Shown: in pieces, positions 1-14,610 of the stretch
Layout: each line of letters begins with the position of its first letter
Numbering within the stretch: the stretch's first letter is position 1
Source of the DNA: Nannocystis bainbridge
Lineage (GTDB): Bacteria > Myxococcota_A > Polyangia > Nannocystales > Nannocystaceae
Assembly (NCBI RefSeq): GCF_028368995.1
Contig: NZ_JAQNDL010000003.1
Location: forward strand, 1,302,001-1,366,000
Reading direction: 5' to 3'
DNA: 64,000 nucleotides
The notes under the pieces: generated by a model
The model's input: the letters and a program-made list of their open reading frames with translations, nothing else
Told to the model about the DNA's origin: nothing
Database searches by the model: none
Made by a program: the position numbers and the translations under genes

Positions 1-1
1 G

Positions 2-967
2 GCCGCGCCGCCTGCCGAGCCCACGCCGCCGCCTGCCGGTACTGCCGCCTCGACCGCCAAGACGACCGGCACCATCGGCACCCAGGCCCCGGCCAGCAGC
101 GGCGCCGCCAACCTCGACGACGCCAAGTTCGCCACCACCAGCACCACCGAGCCGATGGACGCCACCGAGGCCGAGGTCTCGGCGGGTGGTCTGTTCACCT
201 CTGGCAACGCGCGCTCGGCCGCGATGACCGGCGGCGGCCGGTTCCGGATCCGCCGCAAGATCCACGAGTTCCAGGCCCAGTTCGTCGGCAACTACGCCCA
301 GGCCGCGATCCGCCTGCCCGACGGCGAGCGCAGCAGCCAGCTGACCGCCGGCAACGTCCAGGGCCGGGTGCGCTACGACGTCTACTTCCACCCGCGGGTC
401 ACGTTCTTCACCATGCTGACCGCGCGCTTCGACCCGTTCCTCGGGCTCAACATGCGCATGCGGGTCGACCCGGGCTTCGCGTTCTACATCATCAACCAGC
501 CCAAGCACCGCCTGTGGGCCGAGGCCGGCTACGACTTCCTCTACGACCAGCGGCGGCTGCGTCGCGGCGCCGACAATGCCCAGTGTCCGGCCGGCACCAC
601 CCTCGTGCTCGACGTGCCGAACACCACCGCGGCGATGCCGACCTGCGCCGCCCGCTCGAGCGTCGCCACCCACTCGGGCCGCGTCTTCCTCGGCTACACC
701 AACCTGCTGTCCGAGTACGTCACCTTCACCACCGGCATCGAGTACATCCAGGCGTTCGCGCCGTTCCGCTCCAACGCGGTCGAGACCGACGGCGGCAAGG
801 CGCGCAGCAAGTCGTGGGTCAACTGGGACGTGGGCCTCACCACCGCCCTCGGCAAGCGCTTCGCCTTCGCCACCAGCTTCACCCTCCGCTACGACAACGC
901 CCCGCTGCCGGGCATCAAGAAGCTCGACACGATCACCTCGTTCAGCCTGGTGTTCCGCTTCATCTAG
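2..967 (+). CDS. DUF481-like outer-membrane beta-barrel protein (3' part)
   Basis: The frame is open from the left window edge, so the true start and any signal peptide lie outside; 321 residues are visible. The visible N-terminus is an Ala/Pro/Thr-rich linker (about 50 residues). It is followed by a segment with alternating hydrophobic/polar strands that opens with SGGLFTSGNARS, resembling the TGN.. opening of DUF481 (YdiY-like) outer-membrane proteins. The chain ends in ..SLVFRFI, an aromatic-rich terminal strand as expected for a beta-barrel that is assembled by the BAM machinery. An insert with two Cys (around nt 590-650) lies between strands. Function of the family is poorly known (salt-induced outer-membrane proteins in some bacteria). 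The gene converges on the lipoprotein pair downstream across a repeat array. Confidence 0.7.
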   Translation, partial: AAPPAEPTPPPAGTAASTAKTTGTIGTQAPASSGAANLDDAKFATTSTTEPMDATEAEVSAGGLFTSGNARSAAMTGGGRFRIRRKIHEFQAQFVGNYAQAAIRLPDGERSSQLTAGNVQGRVRYDVYFHPRVTFFTMLTARFDPFLGLNMRMRVDPGFAFYIINQPKHRLWAEAGYDFLYDQRRLRRGADNAQCPAGTTLVLDVPNTTAAMPTCAARSSVATHSGRVFLGYTNLLSEYVTFTTGIEYIQAFAPFRSNAVETDGGKARSKSWVNWDVGLTTALGKRFAFATSFTLRYDNAPLPGIKKLDTITSFSLVFRFI

Positions 968-1029
968 GCCGGCCCGCGAGCGACCTGCCCCAAAGGACAT
1001 CCGCCCAGCGCGCCGCCGGCTGTCTAGTG

Positions 1030-1292
1030 GGACATGTCGAAAAGGACATGCCCTTCGGGACACCCGGTCTGGCTGCCCCGCGGACACGTCCTTGAAGGCA
1101 CGGCCTTCGGGTCGCCGAACCGGCGTGACCTCGGGAGCATGTCCCTGAGGCCATGCCCTTCGGGTCACCCCACCCGGCCTGTCCCGTGGATATGTCCCCG
1201 AAGACATGCCCTTCAGGTCACCCCACCGCCATGGCTCGTGGACATGTCCTTGAAGCCATGCCCTCCAGGTCACCCGATCGCCAGGGCACCCG
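1030..1292. repeat. 52-53 bp tandem array, five units
   Basis: Five related units begin at 1030, 1082, 1134, 1188 and 1240. Each opens with a GGACATGTCC-like core, continues with TTGAAG or CCGAAG, then CCATGCCCTTC and GGTCACCC. The period is 52-54 bp and not a multiple of three, so the peptides read through it change frame from unit to unit and no coding role is supported. The array fills most of the gap between two convergent genes. Just after it, CAGA-TCGC-TCTG (1321-1332) is followed by six T (1334-1339), a weak intrinsic-terminator shape for the rightward gene. Confidence 0.85.
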
Positions 1293-1351
1293 GTCACCGG
1301 GCGCGACCTGTCCCTCAAGCCAGATCGCTCTGATTTTTTCTTAGAAGAATC

Positions 1352-2440
1352 TCACTCGGGCACGTCGCACACCGGCTCCGGCTCCGGCTCCCGGCAGCGA
1401 TCGCCCTCCCCGCACTGCAGGTGGCCCAGGCACTGCACCCACCCGGCGGACTCGCCGCACCCGGCGTCCACCCCCCCGCGGAGCACGCACACCTGCGAAC
1501 CGGCGTTGGGCTTGCACTCCGCGTACGGCTGGCACTCCCAATCCAGGCATGGTTCGCCGGCGGTCGGCAGCTTGACGCACTTCCTGCTCGTCTCGTCGCA
1601 GGTGTTGTCGAGGCGGGCGCACGGCGGGTAGTTGTTCGTCGAGCAGCTCTGGCCCTCGTTCGGCAGCGTCCGGCACGTGCGCCCGCCGTCGTCCGAGGAG
1701 TAGCATTGCAGGCCCTCGGCGCATTCGACCCACCCTGACGAGCAGTCCCCGCCTTCCCCGGTCCGCTCGCGGCAGATCGACTCCGAGAAATCGCAGTACA
1801 GCTCGAGCGCGCACGAGTTGCCGTTGTCCACGCACGACTCCCCCGCCTTGCGCCGCGCCGTGCACACCGTCGGCAGGAACGTATTGGGGTCGCGGGCGCA
1901 GAACGCATCGTCCGCGCAGCCCGAGCCGCTGCACGCGTCGCCGATCTGCGGCCCTGCGCCGCCCAGCACCCGGCACGCCCCCGGGCAGCACATGTCCTCC
2001 TCGCAGCCGAACGGCGAGAACCCGCACACCGCATCGCCCGCGCACTCCTCCGAGTTGAGGCACGGATCGTAGTTGCGGACCTTGCCGACGAACACGTCGG
2101 CGCACACCGCCGGCCCCGCCGTGGGGCCGACGCTGAACAGCACCCGCTCGAGCAGGTTGCGCTCGCACGCCTGCGCGCTCACCTGCTCGAGGCAGGCCTC
2201 GGCCGCCTCGGCGTCGAACTTCACCCGCTCGGCCGCCAGCGCCGCCAGCAGGTACTGGAAGCGCCCGCTCGTGTCCCACACCAGCGATTCGCGGCACTGC
2301 GCCGGCGACTGGAACACCGCGCAGCCGGACGCCCACGCGCACAGCGCCTGCTCGTACTCGCCGGCGAAGTCGTCCGGCGTCGCCGGCTCCGCGCACCCCG
2401 CCGTCACACACAGCACCAGCCCGGCGATCGTCGTCCTCAT
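1352..2440 (-). CDS. Cys-rich lipoprotein, paralogue of the upstream gene
   Basis: 362 residues. The N-terminus MRTTIAGLVLCVTAGC is a lipoprotein signal with lipobox VTAGC, so the protein should be lipidated and exported. The body begins with a helical segment (FAGEYEQALCAWASGC..), then a series of Cys-rich modules of the type CxxDxxCxxxxxxC with GESC, GDAC and GQSC steps. These are often flagged as Dickkopf-like Cys-rich repeats in myxobacterial lipoproteins. A GTG at 2452 is in frame, but the ATG at 2440 has GGAGG five bases upstream and is preferred. That ribosome site lies inside a degenerate copy of the window-wide TGTCC hairpin. It is 27 bp downstream of its paralogue and probably co-transcribed with it. 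No enzymatic motif was seen; a surface or matrix role is only a guess. Confidence 0.85.
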   Translation of the reverse strand: MRTTIAGLVLCVTAGCAEPATPDDFAGEYEQALCAWASGCAVFQSPAQCRESLVWDTSGRFQYLLAALAAERVKFDAEAAEACLEQVSAQACERNLLERVLFSVGPTAGPAVCADVFVGKVRNYDPCLNSEECAGDAVCGFSPFGCEEDMCCPGACRVLGGAGPQIGDACSGSGCADDAFCARDPNTFLPTVCTARRKAGESCVDNGNSCALELYCDFSESICRERTGEGGDCSSGWVECAEGLQCYSSDDGGRTCRTLPNEGQSCSTNNYPPCARLDNTCDETSRKCVKLPTAGEPCLDWECQPYAECKPNAGSQVCVLRGGVDAGCGESAGWVQCLGHLQCGEGDRCREPEPEPVCDVPE

Positions 2441-2467
2441 GATGTCCTCCACGACATGTCCTTATGT

Positions 2468-3700
2468 TTATGTCCCTTGAGGCAGCTGATCCGCCGCCGG
2501 CACCGGACACACGCTGTCGATCGCCGGCGCGACGCAGCGGGCGTCGTCCCAGCCGTCGCAGCGCAGCGCCCCGGCGCAGCGCTGGATGTCGAAGCCGCAC
2601 GGCTCGCCCTCGCCGCCGCGGGCCACGCAGACCTGGGTGGTCCAGTCGCAGCTGCTGGACAGCCCGCACACGCTCATCGGGCACGGCTCGCCGGGCCCCG
2701 GCGCCGCCACGCACTGCTCGCTGTCCGGATCGCAGGTCGCCCCGAGCGTCCCGCAGCCGAGGTACCAGTCGGCCTTGCAGGCCGCGCCCAGCGGCGCGAA
2801 CGCGCGGCAGCGGCCCGCGCCGACGTACTCCGGGTCGGCGCAGAACAGCCCCTCCTGGCAGCCGAATTCGCCGAACGGGGCGCACGCCTCACCCTCGCCG
2901 CCGAGCGGCCGACACAGGCCGCTCTGGAAGTCGCAGAAGCTGTCGGCGTCGCACGCGTCGACGCTCTGGCAGGCGCCGCCGGCCGGCCGCTGCGCCGTGC
3001 ACTGCGTGGACGCCCCGGTGTTCGGGTCGCGGTCGCAGAAGCTGCCGGGCTCGCAGCGGCTGTTGCCGTTGCAAGGCGTGCCCACGGTCAGCGACGCCAG
3101 CCGGCGGCAGCCGCCGACGCAGCAGCTGTCGGTGCACGACGGATCGAAGCCGCACACCATCTCCGCCCCCTCCTGCAGCGCGCACTCGGCCGTCAGCAGG
3201 CACGGCCCGTTCTCGACCATCGTCCCGCGCAGGATCGCGTCGCAGGCGGCCCGCCCGGCCGCTTCGGCCTCGTCGACCACGTACGAGCCCAGGAGCTCGC
3301 AGCCGCGGGCCTCGACGTAGGCCAGGCAGCTCGCCGCCGCCTCGGCGTCGAACACCAGCCGCCCCGCCGCCTCCGAGGCCCGCAGGTACGCCGTCGCCTG
3401 CCCGCCCCCGCCCTCGCCCTCGTCGAGCCGCGCCTGGGCCAGCAGCCGCGGCGGATAGACCGTGTCGAAGAACTCGACCGCGCGGCAGTCCGCCTCCGCC
3501 GCGAACGCCCCGCAGCGGACCGCCCAGCCGCAGTAGCTCGCCTCGGCCAGCTCGAAGAAGTCGGCGAACGCGATCGCCTCGGCCGCGCCGGTGTCCGTGC
3601 CCGTGCCCGTGTCGGTGTCCGTCGTCGCGGCCTGGTCGCTGCCGCACCCGAGCACCCCGACCAGGATCACGGCAGAGCACCGACGCAAAGTTAAGCGCAT
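2468..3700 (-). CDS. Cys-rich lipoprotein
   Basis: 410 residues. The signal MRLTLRRCSAVILVGVLGC ends in lipobox VLGC. A short Thr/Asp/Gly linker (TDTDTGTGTDTG) follows, then a helical domain with conserved Cys (ASYCGWAVRCGAF, SCLAYVEARGCE) and a C-terminal half of repeated Cys modules (CGFDPSC, CNGNSRCEPGSFCDRDPNTG, CVARGGEGEPC). The order and spacing of the helical domain and Cys modules match the downstream gene, so the two are tandem paralogues. The likely site of action is the cell envelope. Function is unknown; related proteins are abundant in predatory myxobacteria. ATG at 3700 is the only good start; the ribosome site is weak. Confidence 0.85.
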   Translation of the reverse strand: MRLTLRRCSAVILVGVLGCGSDQAATTDTDTGTGTDTGAAEAIAFADFFELAEASYCGWAVRCGAFAAEADCRAVEFFDTVYPPRLLAQARLDEGEGGGGQATAYLRASEAAGRLVFDAEAAASCLAYVEARGCELLGSYVVDEAEAAGRAACDAILRGTMVENGPCLLTAECALQEGAEMVCGFDPSCTDSCCVGGCRRLASLTVGTPCNGNSRCEPGSFCDRDPNTGASTQCTAQRPAGGACQSVDACDADSFCDFQSGLCRPLGGEGEACAPFGEFGCQEGLFCADPEYVGAGRCRAFAPLGAACKADWYLGCGTLGATCDPDSEQCVAAPGPGEPCPMSVCGLSSSCDWTTQVCVARGGEGEPCGFDIQRCAGALRCDGWDDARCVAPAIDSVCPVPAADQLPQGT

Positions 3701-3731
3701 GCCCCAAGCTACGGGCCGCCCGCGCGGCCTG

Positions 3732-4943
3732 TCAATTCGCCGGCACCGGCGCGGGCGCGGGCGCCCTCGCGGCCGCGGAACGCCGGTCTGCCAGCGCCTT
3801 GCGGGCCCCGACGGCCTCGCCGATCAGCACCGTCGCCGCGCAGCTGGCCGCCAGGCTCGAGCGGGCCCGCTCGACCGCCTTGCGCACGCAGCCCGCCAGC
3901 CTGGGATCGGCCCCCTCGACCCGGACCTGCCCGGCCCGCCCGCCGCGGTAGCTCCAGACCACCGCCACCGCCGCCCCGGCCGGCGCGCAGGCGTCGAGCG
4001 CCGCCTTGTGGGCCGCCACGCCCTCGAGCGCCTCCGCCAGCGCCAGCGGGTCGGTCTGCGGCATCCGGCACGCCAGCTCGTGCACCGTCAGGCCCGCCAT
4101 CGTCAGCGTCGGCGCCCGGCTCGTCAGCGCCACCTCGACCTTGCGCCCGCGCGACCGCTTCAGCTGGGCCGCCAGCTCGCAGCCGTCGCCGTCGCCGCCC
4201 TCGCACGCGCGCGCGAACAGGGCCGTCGCCTGGCCGACGTCGACCGCCGTGCCGACCCCGCGCAGCGCCGCCAGGCCCTGGCGCAGGCACCCCGCCGGCT
4301 GGCCGCCCGCGCACCCGCGCGCGAACAGCTCGACCGCGCGCGCGTTGTCGCCGGGCCGCCCGCCCGCCTCGTCGAAGATCAGGATGCCCGCGTTGAAGCA
4401 GCCGGTCGCGTGCCCGAGCCCGCACGCCTGCTCGAACGCCGCCGCCGCGCGGCCCGGGTCGCGCGTCGCCCCGCGACCTGTCTCGAAGAACAGCCCCGCC
4501 GTGAAGCACGCGAACGCGTCCTGCTTGGCGCACGCCAGCTCGAACATCGCCAGCGCGCGCGGCGGATCGGCCGGCACGGCGGTGCCTTCGGCCAGCATCG
4601 TCCCGACCGTCGCGCACGCCTCGGCGAAGCCGAGCCGGCACGCGCGGTCGTACAAGCCGACGGCCCGCGGCGGATCTTTCACCGCTCCGCCGACCCCGCC
4701 GCGCAGCACCCCGGCGAGGTTGGAGCAGCCGACGGCATGTCCGAGAGAACATGACCGATCGAGCAGGCGCAGCGCCTCGTCGGGGCGCTGCAGGCCGAGC
4801 GCCAGCATGCCCTCGGTGTTGCACTCGGCCGCCTCGCACTGCCGCGGCGGCTCGGCCGGCGCCGCGGTCTCCTGCGCGGCCGGGCAAGCAGCGACGAGCC
4901 ACAGGCCCGCGACCAGGGGCGAGAGACACCCGTGCGTGCGCAT
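3732..4943 (-). CDS. Sel1-repeat lipoprotein with TonB-like C-terminal tail
   Basis: 403 residues from ATG 4943. The frame stays open for another 350 bp upstream, but that extension is Arg/Gly-rich and has no domain. The N-terminus MRTHGCLSPLVAGLWLVAACPAAQ has lipobox VAAC. Residues about 35-270 contain six to seven Sel1-like repeats (e.g. A..L.D.SC.LG.A.GC.NL, A..FE.AC..GHATGCFNAG), helix-turn-helix solenoids used for protein binding. The last 130 residues carry a segment with GCVRKAVERAR, similar to the C-terminal domain of AgmX/PglI-type and TonB-like proteins of myxobacteria. The family commonly scaffolds envelope complexes. An imperfect TGTCC hairpin (4738-4753) lies inside the reading frame. 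Sel1 assignment is secure; partner unknown. Confidence 0.8.
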   Translation of the reverse strand: MRTHGCLSPLVAGLWLVAACPAAQETAAPAEPPRQCEAAECNTEGMLALGLQRPDEALRLLDRSCSLGHAVGCSNLAGVLRGGVGGAVKDPPRAVGLYDRACRLGFAEACATVGTMLAEGTAVPADPPRALAMFELACAKQDAFACFTAGLFFETGRGATRDPGRAAAAFEQACGLGHATGCFNAGILIFDEAGGRPGDNARAVELFARGCAGGQPAGCLRQGLAALRGVGTAVDVGQATALFARACEGGDGDGCELAAQLKRSRGRKVEVALTSRAPTLTMAGLTVHELACRMPQTDPLALAEALEGVAAHKAALDACAPAGAAVAVVWSYRGGRAGQVRVEGADPRLAGCVRKAVERARSSLAASCAATVLIGEAVGARKALADRRSAAARAPAPAPVPAN

Positions 4944-5741
4944 ATTTGCGCGAGGGTTGCCCACAGCCCCGGCAGCGTCAAGCCTCGGCGGGCGCGGGTG
5001 CGAGGAACACCGCCCGCGCCCGTATGCGGCCTTCGGCGCCGTCCTTGCGACAGCGCCCGCCTCACGCCCTCGCGCCCGGGATCGCCCGCCTCCGCCGCGA
5101 GCGATCTGCAGCCGTCCGCTCGTGCGGGCCGCCACGCCCGCCGCGTCGCGATCACCGGCGCTCCGCCGCGCCCCAAACCCTGGACAGGGACTCCATCCAT
5201 TGCGAGCTCCCCGGTTCCCCGCGCTCGTGGCTCCGCGCTCCGTCGGCGCCTGGCTCGCCGAGCGCCTCGCGGACAACCCTGGACAGGGACTCCACACTTC
5301 ATCGCCGCGAATCCCCGAGGCGCTCCGCCGCGCTTCGCCTTCCGCTGCGTCACCGCGCTTGCGGGCCTATCACCGCCGTCTCACGGTCGAGCCCGGTGGC
5401 TCGCGCGCTCGCATCGATGCCCGCACCATCGCCGTCGATCCGCGATTCGCTCGCCGCCTGCACACCGCATGTCTCTTCAGACATGTCCCTTTCGTCATGT
5501 CTGGACTGTCACACATCCCGGGCCCGGGTGTGTGCGAGCGCCACGTCGGCGTCGGGGTTCGTTCGCCCGGGCGCGCCGGCGCCTCGGGCCCCCTAACCTG
5601 CGGAATCCGCCCGAATTTCGCCTGGCATCGCGGCAGGCGCGCCTTTCATCGTCGACATGATCGAGCGGGACGCCGCCTGGCAAAGCTGCGTATCCTCCAG
5701 GGGACGCGCGGACCTTCGGGTCGCGCGCCAGGAGCCTCGAC
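4944..5741. other. divergent intergenic region with direct repeats and a hairpin
   Basis: About 800 bp between the Sel1 lipoprotein and the poly-HAMP kinase, with no convincing gene. It holds an exact 20-bp direct repeat (5176-5195 and 5275-5294, 99 bp apart) whose core CCCTG-GA-CAGGG is itself palindromic, which would suit a regulator binding site. At 5468-5485 a TGTCT-CTTC-AGACA hairpin of the window-wide family is followed by a second CATGTC. Reading frames here are Arg-rich and lack domains. Confidence 0.6.
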
Positions 5742-11996
<6,255 letters not shown>

Positions 11997-12009
11997 CGGA
12001 GGCGTGGAC

Positions 12010-13767
12010 ATGACCGAGCGCGAAAGAGTCAACATCCTCCTCGTCGACGACCAGCCGGCCCGGCTGCTCAGCTACGAGGCCATCCTCGCGCCGCTCGAGC
12101 AGAACCTGGTGCGCGCGTCGTCCGGCGTCGAGGCGCTGCAGCGGCTGCTCAAGGAGGAGTACGCCGTGATCCTCCTCGACGTCAGCATGCCGGAGATGGA
12201 CGGCTTCGAGACCGCGGCGATGATCCACCAGCACCCGCGGTTCGAGCGGACGCCGATCATCTTCGTCACCGGCCACAACATCACCGACCTCGACGCGCTC
12301 CGCGGCTACGAGCTCGGCGCGGTCGACTACGTGTACGTGCCGATCGTGCCGGAGATCCTGCGCGGCAAGGTGTCGGTGCTGGTCGAGCTGCACCTCAAGC
12401 GCCAGGAGTTGGTGCGGGCCAACCGCTCGCTCGAGCAGGCCAACGCCCAGCTCGCGCTCGCCAACTCCAACCTGCAAGCCGAGAAGACCCGCGAGCTCGA
12501 GCAGCTCAACGCGGTGCTCGAGCGCGCCAACGCCGGCCTCGCCGCGGCCAACGGCACCCTCGCCGCCGAGATCACCGAGCGCCAGCGGGCCGAGGAGGCG
12601 CTGCGCCACACTCACGCCCAGCTGCGCGAGGCCGACCGCCAGAAGGACGAGTTCCTGGCCATGCTGGCCCACGAGCTGCGCAACCCGCTGGCCCCGATCC
12701 ACAGCGCCGTCGAGCTGATGGGCGTCAAGGAGATCGACGATCCCGAGGTCCGCTGGTGCCGCGACGTGATCGAGCGCCAGACCGAGCAGCTGCACCGCCT
12801 GGTCGACGACCTGCTCGACGTCTCGCGCATCACCCAGGGCAAGATCAAGCTGCAGAGCGCCCCGCTCGAGGTCGCGGCGGTGATCAGCCGCGCGCTCGAG
12901 ACGACCCGCCCGCTGATCGAGACCCGCCGCCACCGGCTCGACGTCGGCGTGCCCGAGGAGCCGATCTGGATCGAGGGCGACCGCACGCGCCTGACCCAGG
13001 TGGTCGGCAACCTGCTCAACAACGCCGCCAAGTACACCCCGGAGGGCGGGCAGATCCGCCTCACGGTCGAGCTCGCCGGCCCGACCACGCAGGTGCTGAT
13101 CCGCGTCGCCGACTCGGGCACCGGGATCTCCGGCGAGATGCTGCCCAAGGTGTTCGAGCTGTTCACGCAGGTCGACCGCACCGTCCACCAGGCCCAGGGC
13201 GGCCTCGGCATCGGCCTCGCGCTGGTGCGCCGCCTGGTCGAGCTGCACGGCGGCTCGGTGGCCGCCCACAGCGAGGGCCCCGGCAAGGGCAGCGAGTTCA
13301 CGGTCCACCTGCCGCTCCTGCGCCGCGAGGCCGCCAGCGAGGCCGCGGACGCCCACGCCGCCCCGGAGCCGAAGCGGACCAGCCGCCGCGTGCTGGTGGT
13401 CGACGACAACGTCGACGCCGCGCTCAGCCTGGCCGGCCTGCTCAAGGTGTCCGGCAACATCGTCGAGACCGCTTACGACGGCCAGCAGGGCATCGACGTG
13501 GCCGACCGATTCCGCCCCGAGGTCATCTTCCTCGACCTCGGCATGCCCAAGCTGGACGGCTTCGGCGCCGCCTCGTGGATCCGCTCGCAACCGTGGGCCG
13601 CCGACGTGCTCCTGATCGCGGTCACGGGGTGGGGTCAGGAGGACGTGCGTACGCGGACTCAGCAGTCGGGGTTCGACGCCCACCTGGTCAAGCCGGTCAA
13701 CTTCGCCAAGCTCACCCGCCTGATGGACCAGCACCGCGGCGGCGCCGGGCGAAAGAGCGTCGGGTGA
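12010..13767 (+). CDS. receiver-HisKA-HATPase-receiver hybrid kinase
   Basis: 585 residues. A GTG at 12004 is in frame, but GGAGG (11998-12002) sits seven bases before ATG 12010, which is therefore chosen. The N-terminal receiver has Asp57 (LLDVSMPEMDG) but lacks the usual conserved Lys near its end (YVYVPIVPE). A long coiled coil (about 130-205), HisKA with His221 (MLAHELRNPLAP), HATPase (NLLNNAAKYTP, GTGISGE, GGLGIGLALV) and a C-terminal receiver with Asp509 and Lys561 (HLVKPVN) follow. No TM segment. It lies 13 bp behind the poly-HAMP kinase, so the two likely form a phosphorelay pair; the N-terminal receiver could accept phosphate from the larger kinase. The partner is inferred from position only. 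Confidence 0.93.
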   Translation: MTERERVNILLVDDQPARLLSYEAILAPLEQNLVRASSGVEALQRLLKEEYAVILLDVSMPEMDGFETAAMIHQHPRFERTPIIFVTGHNITDLDALRGYELGAVDYVYVPIVPEILRGKVSVLVELHLKRQELVRANRSLEQANAQLALANSNLQAEKTRELEQLNAVLERANAGLAAANGTLAAEITERQRAEEALRHTHAQLREADRQKDEFLAMLAHELRNPLAPIHSAVELMGVKEIDDPEVRWCRDVIERQTEQLHRLVDDLLDVSRITQGKIKLQSAPLEVAAVISRALETTRPLIETRRHRLDVGVPEEPIWIEGDRTRLTQVVGNLLNNAAKYTPEGGQIRLTVELAGPTTQVLIRVADSGTGISGEMLPKVFELFTQVDRTVHQAQGGLGIGLALVRRLVELHGGSVAAHSEGPGKGSEFTVHLPLLRREAASEAADAHAAPEPKRTSRRVLVVDDNVDAALSLAGLLKVSGNIVETAYDGQQGIDVADRFRPEVIFLDLGMPKLDGFGAASWIRSQPWAADVLLIAVTGWGQEDVRTRTQQSGFDAHLVKPVNFAKLTRLMDQHRGGAGRKSVG

Positions 13768-13797
13768 CGGCGCTCGCGCTCGCTGGCGGGCCTCGGG

Positions 13798-13845
13798 TCT
13801 GTCCCCAGAGACAGGCTCGGTTCCTGTCTCCGGAGACAGCTCGGA
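13798..13845. repeat. two adjacent CTGTC..GACAG palindromes
   Basis: CTGTCTCC-GGAGACAG (13824-13839) is a perfect 16-bp palindrome of the TGTCY-N4-RGACA family. An imperfect relative, CTGTCCCCAGAGACAG, lies just before it. They sit in the 187-bp gap between two co-directional signalling genes and could attenuate or end the upstream transcript; no T-run follows. Confidence 0.6.
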
Positions 13846-13954
13846 CGGCCGTCCGCCGGGGCCCGGGCCCGCGCGCGGTCGCCCGCGTCAATGGCGCACT
13901 GCAGTACCGTGTTTTCTCGACTATTGAGGGATTTCCCTGGCCGAGGTAGCAATC

Positions 13955-14566
13955 TTGCGCATGGCCGCACCACCCCGTCCTCCCCGCGACGACGATCCGC
14001 GCTCGGAGCCGTGGGTGTCGATCGACGAAGTCGCCGCCCACCTCGGGGTGCGCAAGGACTCGATCTACCGCTGGATCGAGCGCCGCGGCCTGCCGGCGCA
14101 GAAGATCGGCAAGCTGTGGAAGTTGAAACTTTCGGAGGTCGACAAGTGGATGCTGGCCGAGGGCCAGCGCCGCTCGGAGACGCCGGGACAGCACCCGGCG
14201 ACGGCTGCGCCGCGTGACTACGTGTTGGTCGTCGACGACGACGAGGTGGTCCGCGAGTCGCTGCGCGACTTCCTGGTCGACGAGGGCTACGGCGTGCTGG
14301 CCGCCGCCGACGGCCTGGAGGCGTTCGAGCTGCTGGCCGCCCCGGCGACGCCGCTGCCCGCCGTCATCGTGCTCGACCTCAAGATGCCGCGCATGGGCGG
14401 CCAGGAGTTCCGCGAGGTCAAGGCCCGCGACCCTCGCCTGGCCCCGATCCCGGTGCTGCTGGTGACGGCCGAGCGGCGCGTCGACGCCGGCGGCGCCATC
14501 GTCCTGCGCAAGCCGATCGAGCTCGGCGCGCTGCGCGACGCGCTGCGCAAATTGCTGGGCCGCTGA
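13955..14566 (+). CDS. excisionase-type HTH fused to a receiver domain
   Basis: 203 residues from TTG 13955; an ATG lies at 13961. GAGGT at 13943-13947 is spaced seven bases from the TTG but thirteen from the ATG, so the TTG may be the real start. Residues about 20-68 (WVSIDEVAAHLGVRKDSIYRWIERRGLPAQ split over the helices) form a MerR/excisionase-like HTH with a K-W-K wing. Residues about 87-200 are a receiver (VVDDDE, Asp141 in VLDLKMPRMGG, Lys in LRKPIE). The order is the reverse of ordinary response regulators, which have the receiver first. It lies between kinase genes and is the only DNA-binding output in the block, so it is a plausible target of their phosphorelay. Confidence 0.88.
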   Translation: MRMAAPPRPPRDDDPRSEPWVSIDEVAAHLGVRKDSIYRWIERRGLPAQKIGKLWKLKLSEVDKWMLAEGQRRSETPGQHPATAAPRDYVLVVDDDEVVRESLRDFLVDEGYGVLAAADGLEAFELLAAPATPLPAVIVLDLKMPRMGGQEFREVKARDPRLAPIPVLLVTAERRVDAGGAIVLRKPIELGALRDALRKLLGR

Positions 14567-14573
14567 GACCACC

Positions 14574-14600
14574 ATGAGCCGCACCGCCGAGCGCCGCTGA
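14574..14600 (+). other. 8-codon leader ORF copying the next gene's start
   Basis: ATG 14574 opens MSRTAERR followed by TGA. The downstream kinase begins with MSRTA and has TAERR at residues 11-15, and both starts are preceded by GAGACC. This looks like a partial tandem duplication of the gene's 5' end, with a deletion between the two halves. It could act as a tiny translated leader coupled to the kinase start 11 bp later, or be neutral debris. Confidence 0.5.
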
Positions 14601-14610
14601 GGAAGAGACC

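Noticed and set aside
1030..1292. CRISPR array
   Set aside because: Units are contiguous and similar throughout, with no unique spacers, and no cas gene is in the window. The 14-bp ladder at 57180 fails for the same reasons.
1034..1333. 99-codon frame over the 52-53 bp array with repeated CPSGHP peptides
   Set aside because: The period is not a multiple of three, so the peptide repeats arise only partly and in different frames; no ribosome site.
2456..3951. Long rightward frames opposite the Cys-rich lipoprotein
   Set aside because: Arg/Pro/Ala-rich with no signal or domain; the opposite strand has a lipobox and conserved Cys spacing.
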